Counted from the stretch's first letter, positions 53,572 through 62,687 are shown. The stretch is 64,000 nt of DNA from CBDDCX01 sp965226925 (GCA_965226925.1 CBDDEN010000007.1:62001-126000); one strand, 5' to 3'. Program-made: numbers and translations. The notes: generated by a model from the letters alone, not told the origin.

Positions 53572-54945
53572 CTACGGGAGCTCGAAGAGGAAGGGACGAA
53601 GGAACTCGATCGCGTGCGTGTGAGCCCCTTCCCCTATAAGGGCGGTGATGTCATGGCCAGCACCAGGATAGATGTGCTTCTCAAAGTCCTGATCTGTCTT
53701 TCCCGCCGCATCCATCGCCTCGATCAACCGGTAGGCCTGGCTGACGGCCACGACCGTGTCCTCTGTCCCGTGGTGTAGTTGGACCGGCGGGAGCCGATCC
53801 ACGAAGTACACTCCGGAACGGCGGACGAGCTCGAGCCGAGCCTCTGCATCGGAGAGAACACCCAGCTTCCAGGGCAAGAGGAGGATCTCATTGAGGTAAT
53901 CGAGACCGGGGAGATCCCGCAGCTCGCCGTCGAGGGCCTCCTCGAAGATCTCACGTGCATATTCATCGAACAGGTCCGTCGGGCCGAAGAACTCGACAAC
54001 AGCGTCGATCCTCGGATCGCGCGCAGCCGTCAGGAGACCCACACCGCCCCCCCGGCTGAACCCCACGATGGCCACCCTATCCTCGTCGAGCTCCGGCGCC
54101 TGCTCGAGTGCGACGGAAAGGAGTGAGATGGTATCGTCGACGTCCCGGTCCCAGGGGCTAGGCGGACCTTCGGAAAGGAACACCTGGTCCCCGAGCCGGA
54201 GGGGCTCCGACCGATACGACGGTATTACCAAGGCCGCACTCAGATCCTGGAGCTGAAGGATCTGATTCAGCAAGAACGTATCCTCGATCTCCACGCCGCT
54301 GTCCCCGCCATGGGCGTAGAGGATAACGGGAAGCGAGCCGGGTTCCGCGCCCACCGGAGTCACCACGGCCCCGTAATGCCTGAGCCCACCCACGGTGTGA
54401 GAAAGGATCCGGACCCTGACGGATCCCAATCCCGCGGGAACCTCAGAGTCCAGTTCAGGGCGAACCCCGCTGACTTCGGGGGTTCGGGTATCCCATTCCT
54501 CCTTTACCTGTGTGATCTCATCCGCCGTGGGCGGGGCCAAAAGGGCGTCGAGGTCCGCTCCACCGCTGCCCGCTTCTACGGTGACCTCGAAGGTCTGGTT
54601 GGCGCTGAGGCCGCCGGGATCGGTCGCCGTCACCGTGATGGTCGCGCTCCCCGGAGCCTCGCCGATCACCTTGAGCTCGCTTCCGGAGACGCTCGCCGTG
54701 GCAACGCTTGAGGCGTCCGAGGCGGCCCCGTATCTGAGGGCGTCCCCATCGGGATCGGAAAACGCCCCGGAGATGTCTACCGTCACCTGTGCTCCCTCCT
54801 CCACGCTCTGGCCTGCAATCGTGGTCGACGCTGTCGGCGCCCGGTTCGTGGGCGGTGCGGGAGGGCTGGTGGGCGTCTGACTTCCACCGTCGCCGCACCC
54901 GGCGACGAACAAGAGCACTGGAGCAAGCAGTCTCGCACGATGCAT
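53572..54945 (-). CDS. Lipoprotein with cadherin-like domain and alpha/beta hydrolase
   Basis: 457 residues from the ATG at 54945. Lipobox VAGC, then a linker (GDGGSQTPTSPPAPPTN) and one cadherin-like domain at about 35-125 (VTVDISGAFSDPDGDALRYG, ATITVTATDPGGLSANQTFE). The hydrolase core follows: ILYAHGGDSG (oxyanion), AIVGFSRGGGVGLLTAAR (nucleophile Ser in GFSRG), HHGTEDTVVAV (acid) and YPGAGHDI (His). The layout fits a surface peptidase or esterase of the dipeptidyl-peptidase/dienelactone type. The substrate is unknown. Complete; ISa copy 3 ends 24 bp beyond its stop. Confidence 0.8.
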   Translation of the reverse strand: MHRARLLAPVLLFVAGCGDGGSQTPTSPPAPPTNRAPTASTTIAGQSVEEGAQVTVDISGAFSDPDGDALRYGAASDASSVATASVSGSELKVIGEAPGSATITVTATDPGGLSANQTFEVTVEAGSGGADLDALLAPPTADEITQVKEEWDTRTPEVSGVRPELDSEVPAGLGSVRVRILSHTVGGLRHYGAVVTPVGAEPGSLPVILYAHGGDSGVEIEDTFLLNQILQLQDLSAALVIPSYRSEPLRLGDQVFLSEGPPSPWDRDVDDTISLLSVALEQAPELDEDRVAIVGFSRGGGVGLLTAARDPRIDAVVEFFGPTDLFDEYAREIFEEALDGELRDLPGLDYLNEILLLPWKLGVLSDAEARLELVRRSGVYFVDRLPPVQLHHGTEDTVVAVSQAYRLIEAMDAAGKTDQDFEKHIYPGAGHDITALIGEGAHTHAIEFLRPFLFELP

Positions 54946-55144
54946 AAAGCCTTCCCGACTCAGTGGACAGCGGACCATGATCTCGCACCGCATCGCCTCT
55001 GGGGCGATGTCCAAAGCTTTCCAGTAAACGCGACATGGCGCAGGCTACCCTGGGTCGTCCTTGCAAGATGACCCACCCACGAGGGGGAGGAGCCCACGCT
55101 ATGTCGAAGTCGAAAGTAGCACCGTCGGAGCAGCTGTCGATGGT

Positions 55145-55327
55145 AATAGACCCGCACCGGCACCTATCGCATTTTGGGGCCGGAGGTCGCGCCTGCCCCG
55201 AAGTCCCCGAAGCGCTACGGCCCGATCCCTTCTTCTTGAATCTGCCCAAGCTTAACGGCCCTCACCCCAGGCTTCAGGAGGCCGTTGGACTAACACAGTA
55301 GGTGGTACCACTATTGGGGGCAGGTCA
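55145..55327 (+). mobile_element. IS407-group right-end remnant
   Basis: The frame reads GGRACPEVPEALRPDPFFLN and ends AVGLT, matching the OrfB tail FPPAPEAIKPSPWFLRMP...GLT, then the end GGGGGCAGGTCA. Diverged from ISa, so it is an old copy. 54946-55144 shows no gene. Confidence 0.65.
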
Positions 55328-56161
55328 CCAGCGCTCACCGCAGCCGCGCTCTACCGGGCGGCGATCCACATCGCGCGCCCGCTTGGGCTCGATCCGGCCA
55401 CACGGCCCGTCCTCGACGCGCGGCTCGACGACGGCTCGCGGGTCGCCATCTGCACTCCGCCCGCGAGCCCCCACGTGGCGATGACGATCCGCCGGTTCGG
55501 GGGCCGCGCGTTCTCGGCCGAGGACCTCGTCGGCCAGGGCGCCCTGCCGGAAAAGGTGTTCCTCGTCGCCCGCGACACTCTCACTTCGCGGCGGAACATC
55601 TTGGTCTCCGGAGGCACCGGCTCGGGGAAGACCACGCTCCTCAACGCCCTGATCGAGCTGCTCCCCGAGGAGGAGCGGATCGTCGCCATCGAGGACACGC
55701 TCGAGCTCCGGATCGAGGGCGCGAACTGCCTGCGCTTCGAGGCGGGTGCGGCCGGCTCCGAGGCGCCCGTCTCGATCCGCGACCTGGTCCGGCACGCGCT
55801 CCGCCACCGGCCCGACCACATCGTCGTCGGCGAGGTGCGGGGCGGCGAGGCCGCCGATCTCCTCCAGGCGCTCAACACGGGCCACGGCGGATCGCTCACC
55901 ACCGTGCACGCCAACAATGCCAGCTCCGCGCTCTCGCGCCTGGCCAGCTGCGCCATGCAGGCCGGAGGGGCGCTCCCCTGGGAGGTGACCTGCAGGGGCG
56001 TGGTCGACGGCATCCATCTCGTCGTCCACATGACCCGGCGAGGGGGCCGACGCTTCGTCGAGGAGGCGATCGAGGTCCGGAGCTACGACGCGGCCGCCAA
56101 CCGTTGGCTCACCGAACCCGTCTGGAGGAAGCACGATGAAGAACCAACCGACAAGGAGTGA
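55328..56161 (+). CDS. VirB11/TrbB/CpaF-type secretion ATPase, 5' truncated
   Basis: The frame is open from the IS end: TAAALYRAAIHIARPLGLDP, RVAICTPPASPHVAMTIRRF, then the RecA-like core with Walker A (ILVSGGTGSGKTTLLNALIE), an Asp box (IVAIEDTLELRI), Walker B-like DHIVVGEVRGGEA and the His box GHGGSLTTVHANN. The N-terminal 40-60 residues are missing. This hexameric ATPase drives conjugative transfer. Its loss of start means the module may be non-functional, unless a GTG or ATG at 55475 is used. Confidence 0.85.
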   Translation, partial: PALTAAALYRAAIHIARPLGLDPATRPVLDARLDDGSRVAICTPPASPHVAMTIRRFGGRAFSAEDLVGQGALPEKVFLVARDTLTSRRNILVSGGTGSGKTTLLNALIELLPEEERIVAIEDTLELRIEGANCLRFEAGAAGSEAPVSIRDLVRHALRHRPDHIVVGEVRGGEAADLLQALNTGHGGSLTTVHANNASSALSRLASCAMQAGGALPWEVTCRGVVDGIHLVVHMTRRGGRRFVEEAIEVRSYDAAANRWLTEPVWRKHDEEPTDKE

Positions 56162-56165
56162 ACCC

Positions 56166-56366
56166 ATGGAAAACGACGAGAAGAGCGTCCGCATCGAGAC
56201 GCTCGACGAGTTCGACCGGGAGCTCGCGCGGGACGGCGGTGAGGCCCTCGAGGTGCCGGCATCGCTGGCCGAGCAGTACGGCCTCTTCCCCGAGGACGTG
56301 GGCACCGAAGACGAGATCCGGGACGCGGGCCACGATCCGCACGGCCCCGAGGAGGAAGAGCTATGA
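56166..56366 (+). CDS. Small acidic protein of the conjugation module
   Basis: 66 residues from the ATG at 56166, with AAGGAG before it. Very acidic (VRIETLDEFDRELARDGGEA, GLFPEDVGTEDEIRD). Its last codons overlap the start of ardC by ATGA, so the two are coupled. Acidic partners of antirestriction proteins often act as DNA mimics; that is only a thought here. Confidence 0.6.
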   Translation: MENDEKSVRIETLDEFDRELARDGGEALEVPASLAEQYGLFPEDVGTEDEIRDAGHDPHGPEEEEL

Positions 56367-57391
56367 AACACGACGAATATCACCGCCAGTTCGCCGAGGG
56401 GATCATCGAGCAGATCCGCCAGGGCACCGCGCCCTGGCAGAAGCCCTGGGGGCCGGGCGAGCGCGTGCTTCCCGCGAACGTCGATACCGGACGCTCCTAC
56501 TCGGGCGGGAACAGCCTGCATCTCGCGGCCGTCCAGCAGGAGCGCGGCTACGGCGACGTGCGCTGGGGAACCTACCGTCAGATCCAAGCCCGGGGCGGCC
56601 AAGTCAGAAAAGGCGAGCAGGGCACCCGGATCCTCTCATTCCAGGACCACCGGAAGATCGCCGTCAACGACGAGCGCGGCCGGCCCGTCAGGGACAACGA
56701 AGGCAAGCGCGTCTACCGCCACGAGCGGATGCCCGCGCCAGTCGTCCGGCAGTACACCGTGTTCAATGCCGAGCAGGCCGACGGACTGCCGGCCCGGCCC
56801 ACTCCCACCGCCGAGCCGCTCTGGAAGGTCCACCAGCAGGCCGAGAGGGTGCTGGAAGACAGCGGGGTCCCCGTCCGCCACGTGGCCGGCGACCGGGCGT
56901 TCTACAACCTGAACAACGACGAGATCGTGCTCCCGGAGAGGGGACAGTTCCCCTCCGCGAACCACTACTACCAGACCGCGCTCCACGAGCTGGGGCACAG
57001 CACCGGCCATCCCGAACGGATGAACCGCGCTACGCTGATCGAAGGGATCGCCGACGGGTTCGGCTCGCCGGCCTATGCGAAGGAGGAGCTCCGCGCGGAG
57101 ATCAGCGCCATGATGACGGGCGAGCGCGTGGGCGTCGGCCACGACCCGAGCCGCGGGGCCGCCTACGTCGAGGGGTGGGTCGCGGCCCTAGAGGAGGACC
57201 CCCGGGAGATCCGCCGAGCCGCGGCCGACGCGCAGAAGATCTCCGACTTCGTGCTCGCCCGAACCCGGGAGCGTGAGCCCGAGCGCGAGCCGGCGGCCGT
57301 GGCCGCCACCCGCGCTCCTGCCGCGCAGCACGCCGCAAGGCCGGAGCGTCCGCTGCCGCTCCCCAAACGTAGCTTCAGCCCCAGCCGCTGA
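56363..57391 (+). CDS. ardC: ArdC-type antirestriction protein
   Basis: 342 residues. The N-terminal ssDNA-binding ArdC domain (QFAEGIIEQIRQGTAPWQKP, PANVDTGRSYSGGNSLHL, WGTYRQIQARGGQVRKGEQG) is followed by an M78-type metallopeptidase domain with HELGH at 208-212 and STGHPERMNR. ArdC protects incoming plasmid DNA from restriction (known for RSF/pSa relatives). The C-terminal 50 residues are Arg/Pro-rich and probably disordered. It is the second gene of a coupled pair. Confidence 0.88.
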   Translation: MKHDEYHRQFAEGIIEQIRQGTAPWQKPWGPGERVLPANVDTGRSYSGGNSLHLAAVQQERGYGDVRWGTYRQIQARGGQVRKGEQGTRILSFQDHRKIAVNDERGRPVRDNEGKRVYRHERMPAPVVRQYTVFNAEQADGLPARPTPTAEPLWKVHQQAERVLEDSGVPVRHVAGDRAFYNLNNDEIVLPERGQFPSANHYYQTALHELGHSTGHPERMNRATLIEGIADGFGSPAYAKEELRAEISAMMTGERVGVGHDPSRGAAYVEGWVAALEEDPREIRRAAADAQKISDFVLARTREREPEREPAAVAATRAPAAQHAARPERPLPLPKRSFSPSR

Positions 57392-57414
57392 GGCCAAGGA
57401 CGGAGCCCTAGGAG

Positions 57415-58302
57415 ATGTTCGACCGCACGATCGAACCGGACCCGCGTCCCGCCGCGCCGCAAAGCCGCGCTACCTACCGCATGCGGGACGGCCATCGCCG
57501 AGAACACGCCGCGAGCCGGGACCGCGGGTCCACCTCCTTCAGAGAACGGTGCCGTGGGGCGCTCGCCGACATCGGCATCTACGGCGCCGTCTCGTACCGC
57601 GACCTCGCCGAGGCTCACTTCGGCGGACATCCCTACACCACGCGGCGGGCCGTGAACGCCTGGACCCGCGAAGGGCTCGCCAAGGAGTCCACGGCCAAGG
57701 GACCAAAGGGCAGGCCGTTCAAGGTCCTGACGCTCACGCGCAAGGGAGCGGCCGCCATCCGCGACCTGGACGCCGGGCAGGGCCTGGACCCCGGACAGCA
57801 CATAAGGTCCGCCGCTCGCCTCCTCCAACACGCCCAGCTCGCGCACGACACGGCCATCTACCGGGCCTGCGGCCGCGAACGCCAACGCTTGCTCGAGCGG
57901 GGCGCCGCCATCCGGCGCGTACGGCTCGACGGCGAGCTCAAGAGCGCCGTAGCACGCAAGAGCGAGTCCGCGCGTGCGAGAGACGGTCGCCGGGCCGCGG
58001 ACGCCGAGCGGCACCGTGCCGCCGGAGAGCTCGGCCTCCCCATCGACGCGCAGGGACGCGTGCTCTACCCCGATGCGCAGATCGAGTACACCGACGCCGA
58101 GGGGCGGAGCGGCCGCGTCAACATCGAGGTCGCGTCGGGCCACTACCGCCAGGGATCTGTCCGGGCCAAGGCCGCCGCCGGGTTCAGGATGCACGCGAAC
58201 GGGCCGGCCGGAGCGCGGGTGCTTAGAGCGCTCGGCTGCGAGGACCATGGCTCCTCCCTACGGGGTCCGGCCGAGCGGGACCCGGCCGCGATCGAGCTCT
58301 AG
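57415..58302 (+). CDS. Winged-helix plus nuclease-like protein
   Basis: 295 residues from an ATG directly after AGGAG. A wHTH at about residues 45-105 (YRDLAEAHFGGHPYTTRRAV, NAWTREGLAKESTAKGPKGR) is followed by an Arg-rich coiled middle. The C-terminal domain reads VLYPDAQIEYTDAEGRSGRV, NIEVASGHYRQGSVRAKAAA and GFRMHA, with D...E-V-A pattern like a PD-(D/E)xK fold. This arrangement is seen in replication-relaxation-type proteins of mobile elements. It lies 23 bp after ardC. Confidence 0.65.
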   Translation: MFDRTIEPDPRPAAPQSRATYRMRDGHRREHAASRDRGSTSFRERCRGALADIGIYGAVSYRDLAEAHFGGHPYTTRRAVNAWTREGLAKESTAKGPKGRPFKVLTLTRKGAAAIRDLDAGQGLDPGQHIRSAARLLQHAQLAHDTAIYRACGRERQRLLERGAAIRRVRLDGELKSAVARKSESARARDGRRAADAERHRAAGELGLPIDAQGRVLYPDAQIEYTDAEGRSGRVNIEVASGHYRQGSVRAKAAAGFRMHANGPAGARVLRALGCEDHGSSLRGPAERDPAAIEL

Positions 58303-58311
58303 CACACCCCC

Positions 58312-58626
58312 ATGCAACCCTGGAAGATCAGCGCCGGACTGACCGCGGCCCTGGCCGGATTAACCGTCCTCCTCGCCGGATCCCGGCTCGAGTACCTGGC
58401 GCCGTTCTGGTCCGTGATCCTGGCGGACCACGGCGTTCCAATTGCCTCACACCTGGCATTGGCGCTGGCCGCCGTCTTGGCCGCCCTCTACGCCATCGCG
58501 CGCGCCGCAGGGCTCGCCGACCTGGGACGTCGCGTCGATCTCGCCGAGCGCTCCGTCCGGCGCGGCGAGGGCGATCCCGAACTCGCCCGCGCCCTCACGA
58601 GGGATGCCGAGGGCGACTGGGAGTGA
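58312..58626 (+). CDS. Small two-helix membrane protein
   Basis: 104 residues with two hydrophobic segments (ALAGLTVLLAGSRLEYLAPF, LALALAAVLAALYAIARAAG) and a charged tail (DLAERSVRRGEGDPELARAL). No family. It starts 9 bp after the winged-helix gene and is probably the last gene of that operon. Confidence 0.6.
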   Translation: MQPWKISAGLTAALAGLTVLLAGSRLEYLAPFWSVILADHGVPIASHLALALAAVLAALYAIARAAGLADLGRRVDLAERSVRRGEGDPELARALTRDAEGDWE

Positions 58627-58667
58627 CTGGTGGGACAACTGCCCGGTTCCACACGCCCGGGGGCCTG

Positions 58668-60995
58668 CTACGCCTCGCCCGGCGTCGCCATGCGGTAGCC
58701 GACGCCGTGCTCGGTAAAGATGTAGGTTGGCGCGGCGGCGGTGTCGCCGAGCTTTGCCCGGAGCTTCTTGACGACGGTGCGCACGCGATCGGTGTCGTCC
58801 GAGCCGCGGCGCCCCCACACCTGGCGCAGTAGTACCTCCGTAGTCATCACCCTGCCTGCGTTGACCGAGAGGGTCCAGAGGAGGTCGAATTCCGTGGCCG
58901 TGAGAGCGACCTCGCGGCCGGCCACGCTGACGCGGCGCAGGCCGTAGTCGACGGCGAGCTCCCCGTGGACGAAAGCTTCGGGCTCGGCCCGGCTCCGGAG
59001 CGCCGCCTGGACGCGCGCCACGAGCTCGGTTGGCGAGAACGGCTTGACGATGTAGTCGGCCGCGCCGCTCTCGAACGCCCTTGCGATGGTCTCGTCCCGG
59101 CCGTAGCCGGAGATGAAGATGACCGGGAGATCGGCCAACTGGGGGACCTGCTTCATCAGCTCGATCCCGTCCGTCCCGGGGAGCATGAGGTCGAGGAGGA
59201 CGAGGCGGGGCTTCTCGGCGCGGATGAGGCCGGCCAGCCCGTCCGGATCGCCCGTCACGAGCGGCGCGTAGCCCGCATCGGAGAGGACTTCCCGTACGTA
59301 GCGGAGCGTATGCGGGTCGTCGTCCACCACGAGGACGCGCGTCTTCTCCCCCCTCCCCCCGGGCGGGCGCGGCCGGCCGCCGGGCGAGGCCGCCTCGGGG
59401 GCGTCTCCGGCCGCCGGGATCGTGAAGGTGAAGCGCGCGCCCTGGCCCGTCCCTCCGCTCTCGGCCCGGATGCGGCCGCCGTGTGCCTCGACGAGGCCCT
59501 TCGAGATCGCGAGCCCGAGCCCGGTGCCTCCGGCGGGGCCGGCGCGCTTCCTGAAGAGATGCGGGAGCCGGTCGGGCGCGATGCCCCGGCCCTCGTCCGA
59601 GACCGAGAGCGCGATGTAGCTGCCTTCGGGCTCCGCCTCGACGCGGATCGGCGACGACGGGGGAGCTTGCCGTGCCGCGTTCGAGAGCAGGTTGCCGAGC
59701 ACCTGGGCGATACGATCGGGGTCGGCCATCGCCCGCGGGAGGTCGGGCGGCAGGTCGACGAGGACGGGGTGGCGGCCTCCGCCGCTCAGGAACGTGTTCC
59801 GGGCCCGGTCCACCAGCACGGCGACGCTGGAAGGCTCGGGCGCGACAGTGAGCGTGCCGGCCTCGATGCTCCCGGCATCTAGCAGGTTCACGATGAGGCC
59901 GCGCATGTGGTCGGCCTGCCCGTCGATGATGCGGAAGAACTGGAGCATCTCGGCCTGGGGCGGCGTCGGCGCGGCGCCGAGCACGGTCGCGGTCGAGCCC
60001 TTGATCGAGGTGAGCGGCGCGCGGAGCTCGTGGCTCACCATTCCGAGGAACTCCGCCCGCTGCCGCTCCAGCTCCTCGAGCGGCCCAAGATCCTGCATGG
60101 TGACGACGACCGATACGAGTTCCCCCTCCTCCGAATGGATCGGCGTGACGTTGATGAGCGTGCGCACGCTCCGACCGTCGGGCACCGACAGCTCGATCTC
60201 CTCGGCGCGCATCGTCGTGGCGTCCTCGAGCTGTCGGGCCAGGGGAAACTCCTCGAGCGAGATCTCCTGCCCGTCGGCGTGCCGGAACGTCATCACCTCG
60301 AGGAGCTGCTCGGTCGGGTGGCCCGGAGTCCGAATCCCCTCGACGATGCGCTGGGCCTCGCGGTTGAACGACACCGGGCGGCCTGTTCTGGCGTCGAAGA
60401 CGACGACCCCGACCGGTGAGGTCTCGACCAGGGCCTCGAGGCTGGCCCGTGCCCGCTCGACGTCGAGGTGCGTGCGCGCGTTGGCGATCGCTGTCGCCGC
60501 CTGCGAGGCGAACAGGACCAGGATCTCCTCGTCCTCGGCAGTGAACGCCTCGCCGTCCTCCTTGTCGGCGAGAAAGAAGTGCCCGAGGTGCTCGCCCCCG
60601 TGGTGCATCGGCGTCCCCTGCAGCGTCTTCGCCCCCCACGGATTCGAGGGGAGGCCGAGCGAGCCGAGGTAGCCGGGGAGATCGGCCACCCGGAGCGGCG
60701 TCGCAAGGTCGCGCAGGTGCTCGAAGAGCCGTGGTCCGTCGGGCCACTCCAGCATCATCCGCCGCTCTTCGGGAGGAAGCCCGGAGGTGACGAAATCCTG
60801 CACCTGCCCCCGCTCGTCAATCGTCGTGATCACGCCGGAGCGGGCGCCGGTCAGCGCGCGCGCGCCCTCGACTACCTCCTCGAGCACGGTGGCCAGCTCA
60901 AGGCTCTGGCTGATGCGGAGAATCGCCGCGCTCAGCCGGGAGATGCGGTCGTCGCCGTGACCGTTCGCGGGCCCGCTTCGATCCGGATCGTTCAT
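58668..60995 (-). CDS. Soluble hybrid sensor kinase fused to OmpR-type regulator
   Basis: 775 residues from the ATG at 60995. Domains in order: GAF (20-185), PAS (186-305), HisKA with phosphoacceptor His322 (FLGMVSHELRAPL), HATPase (N-box around 435, G-boxes DEGRGIAP and GGTGLGLAIS), receiver (552-665, Asp602 in LLDLMLPGTDG, Lys651) and an OmpR winged helix (680-770: LTATEFDLLWTLSVNAGRVM, DRVRTVVKKLRAKLG). There is no membrane segment, so it senses a cytoplasmic signal. One polypeptide holds both kinase and DNA-binding output, which is rare; most OmpR regulators are separate. Confidence 0.9.
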   Translation of the reverse strand: MNDPDRSGPANGHGDDRISRLSAAILRISQSLELATVLEEVVEGARALTGARSGVITTIDERGQVQDFVTSGLPPEERRMMLEWPDGPRLFEHLRDLATPLRVADLPGYLGSLGLPSNPWGAKTLQGTPMHHGGEHLGHFFLADKEDGEAFTAEDEEILVLFASQAATAIANARTHLDVERARASLEALVETSPVGVVVFDARTGRPVSFNREAQRIVEGIRTPGHPTEQLLEVMTFRHADGQEISLEEFPLARQLEDATTMRAEEIELSVPDGRSVRTLINVTPIHSEEGELVSVVVTMQDLGPLEELERQRAEFLGMVSHELRAPLTSIKGSTATVLGAAPTPPQAEMLQFFRIIDGQADHMRGLIVNLLDAGSIEAGTLTVAPEPSSVAVLVDRARNTFLSGGGRHPVLVDLPPDLPRAMADPDRIAQVLGNLLSNAARQAPPSSPIRVEAEPEGSYIALSVSDEGRGIAPDRLPHLFRKRAGPAGGTGLGLAISKGLVEAHGGRIRAESGGTGQGARFTFTIPAAGDAPEAASPGGRPRPPGGRGEKTRVLVVDDDPHTLRYVREVLSDAGYAPLVTGDPDGLAGLIRAEKPRLVLLDLMLPGTDGIELMKQVPQLADLPVIFISGYGRDETIARAFESGAADYIVKPFSPTELVARVQAALRSRAEPEAFVHGELAVDYGLRRVSVAGREVALTATEFDLLWTLSVNAGRVMTTEVLLRQVWGRRGSDDTDRVRTVVKKLRAKLGDTAAAPTYIFTEHGVGYRMATPGEA

Positions 60996-61158
60996 TTTGG
61001 GCTCCACTCCCCGCCGAAGGGTGAGGCGTCCCGGCCGGGCTCGACCGGACCGCCGGGAAAGTGGAAGGATAGCGCCGTTCGGACCGCATGTCACGCTTAT
61101 GACATGCAAATCCCCCGAATGTTCACAATTCAGTCACTAATAATCGCGTAGATTACGG

Positions 61159-61192
61159 ATTGGCTCCTGATAGTTGTAGCTATCGGGAGCTA
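61159..61192 (+). other. Recombination-site-like repeat, left
   Basis: GCTCCTGATAG - TTGTAG - CTATCGGGAGC: two 11-bp arms around a 6-bp spacer, with one mismatch in the right arm. It is the inverted partner of 62219-62252 (33 of 34 bases match). Confidence 0.75.
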
Positions 61193-61250
61193 CCCGCCAC
61201 GAATTATGTGACCGGAGCGCGCCGACGCAACCCCTGCGGGGTCTTCGGCG

Positions 61251-62181
61251 CTATTCGCGCTTCTGGAGCCGCGCGAGCTGTGCGGCGCCGTTGCGCTTGG
61301 CGAGGAGCCGCTCGCCGTAGCGCTGCACCATCGAGGCGCTCTTCCAGCGTCCGGCCTGCAGGATCGCCGGGGTCTCGATCCCGGAGGCAATCATGTCTTG
61401 GGCCGCTCCCACCCGGGGGCTGTGCCCGGAGATCCGCCGCACCATCTGCGACGGGAGGCCCGCGCGCTCGGCCATCGCCTTGAAGATGCGCGGCACCTGG
61501 CTCTCGTCGAGCGCTTCGCCCACGTCGCCGTCCCTCCTGACCGAACGGAACAGCCTCCCCGAGGCGATCCCGCTCCCGGCGAGCCACGCCCGCACCAGCG
61601 TCACGCTGTCCCGGTGCAGGTAGAGCGTCGCGCCGGCGCCCTGCGGATCGGTCTTCCCGCGGCGGACCAGGAGCGAGGCCGATCCTCCCATATCTATCTT
61701 CATGTCAACGACTTGCAGGGCGACCAGCTCGGAGCGGCGGAGCATCGCGTCGTAGGCGACGGCGAGGATCGCGCGGTTCCGCAAGTCGATCAGCCGGTCG
61801 CCCGCGGCCTCCATCAGGCGCCGCAGGAGCTTCCAGGTCAGCCCCTGTACCTGCCTCTGCCGGCACCCATTGCGCTGGCGCATCCGTTGGAGCGCCCGTT
61901 GCACCTCGGGGTGTTCGAGCGGCCCTTGCTCCCCGGCCGCCCTGTGCGCGGTGACGATGCTGAAGACGTAGCGGCGCACGGTGGCCGGGGAGCGGAGAGA
62001 GCCCTCGCTCGGCGCACCACGACGCGAATGCGTACAGATCCGCCTTGAGCGCCCGGACGGTATGGCGGCTGAAGGCGCCTCGGGCATCCTCCAGGATGGC
62101 GTCGAGCCGTTCTCCGGTTTGTGACGGTCTTGTGGCAGAGTCTGGAGATTCTGACACACATCTCGGGACCGAAAACCGCAT
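61251..62181 (-). pseudogene. Tyrosine recombinase flanked by inverted sites, one frameshift
   Basis: The N-terminal part starts at the ATG at 62181: MRFSVPRCVSES and then GERLDAILEDARGAFSRHTV, ALKADLYAFASWCAERGLSP (core-binding domain). Near 61995 the frame shifts by one base in a C/G run (CTCCCCGGCC), after which ATVRRYVFSIVTAHRAAGEQ continues. The catalytic domain has Arg in YDAMLRRSELVAL, Lys in VRRGKTDPQG, HxxR in GHSPRVGAAQDM, and GRWKSASMVQRYGERL with Tyr. All catalytic residues are there. The frameshift is either real or a consensus error. Length about 309 residues if repaired, like XerC/D-type enzymes. Confidence 0.75.
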
Positions 62182-62218
62182 AACCTCCTCCAGTACAACG
62201 ATATAACGTACACATACC

Positions 62219-62252
62219 TAGCTCCTGATAGCTACAACTATCAGGAGCCAAT
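62219..62252 (-). other. Recombination-site-like repeat, right
   Basis: GCTCCTGATAG - CTACAA - CTATCAGGAGC with both 11-bp arms perfect. The spacer is the reverse complement of the one at 61175-61180, so the sites point toward each other. Confidence 0.75.
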
Positions 62253-62273
62253 GAGCCCCAGCGACGGGGCTAA

Positions 62274-62681
62274 ATGCAGGTAACCTTTCCAGCTCGAAAG
62301 AGGCTAGCTATGAGCAGTCTCGGATCCTCTCGTCATTTGGTCCCTTTACGGCCTCGCCCTTCTCGGCATCATCTGGGGTCAAGTTGTGGAGACGGGGTGT
62401 CACCAACCACCGGACTGTCGGTACGGATTCCCGAGTCGGTGCTGACAGTCGACCAAGGCACGTCGGCGATGGATGTGGCCCCGTATTTTCATGACCCTGA
62501 TGGCGACGCCCTGACGTATGATGCCGTTTCCAGCATCATTGGCGTGGTGAGCGTCAACGTGATGCGGTGGGCGCGCTCGCGGCCGACGGTCAACGAGCGA
62601 CGAGTCGGTCGCTCTGACGGCGCCGTCGACGGCGGGCACCGGGCCGCAGCGGTGAGTTCAGTGGTCGGTTCAGCAAGATGA
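62274..62681 (+). pseudogene. Remnant of a cadherin-type repeat lipoprotein
   Basis: The frame has LTVDQGTSAMDVAPYFHDPD then GDALTYDAVSS, the consensus start of the cadherin-like domains used by the secreted proteins of this genome. After that it loses the expected GLSATQSFTVTV-type continuation through frame slips. No working gene is likely. Confidence 0.5.
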
Positions 62682-62687
62682 CGACTA

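Noticed and set aside
55325..56602. 425-codon frame antisense to the secretion ATPase
   Set aside because: No motifs, and the plus strand carries Walker A, Walker B and His-box sequences.
58447..60747. 766-codon open frame on the minus strand
   Set aside because: It is the shadow of the sensor-kinase gene in another frame: Arg/Pro/Gly-rich, without domains, while the overlapping frame has clear GAF, kinase and receiver motifs.
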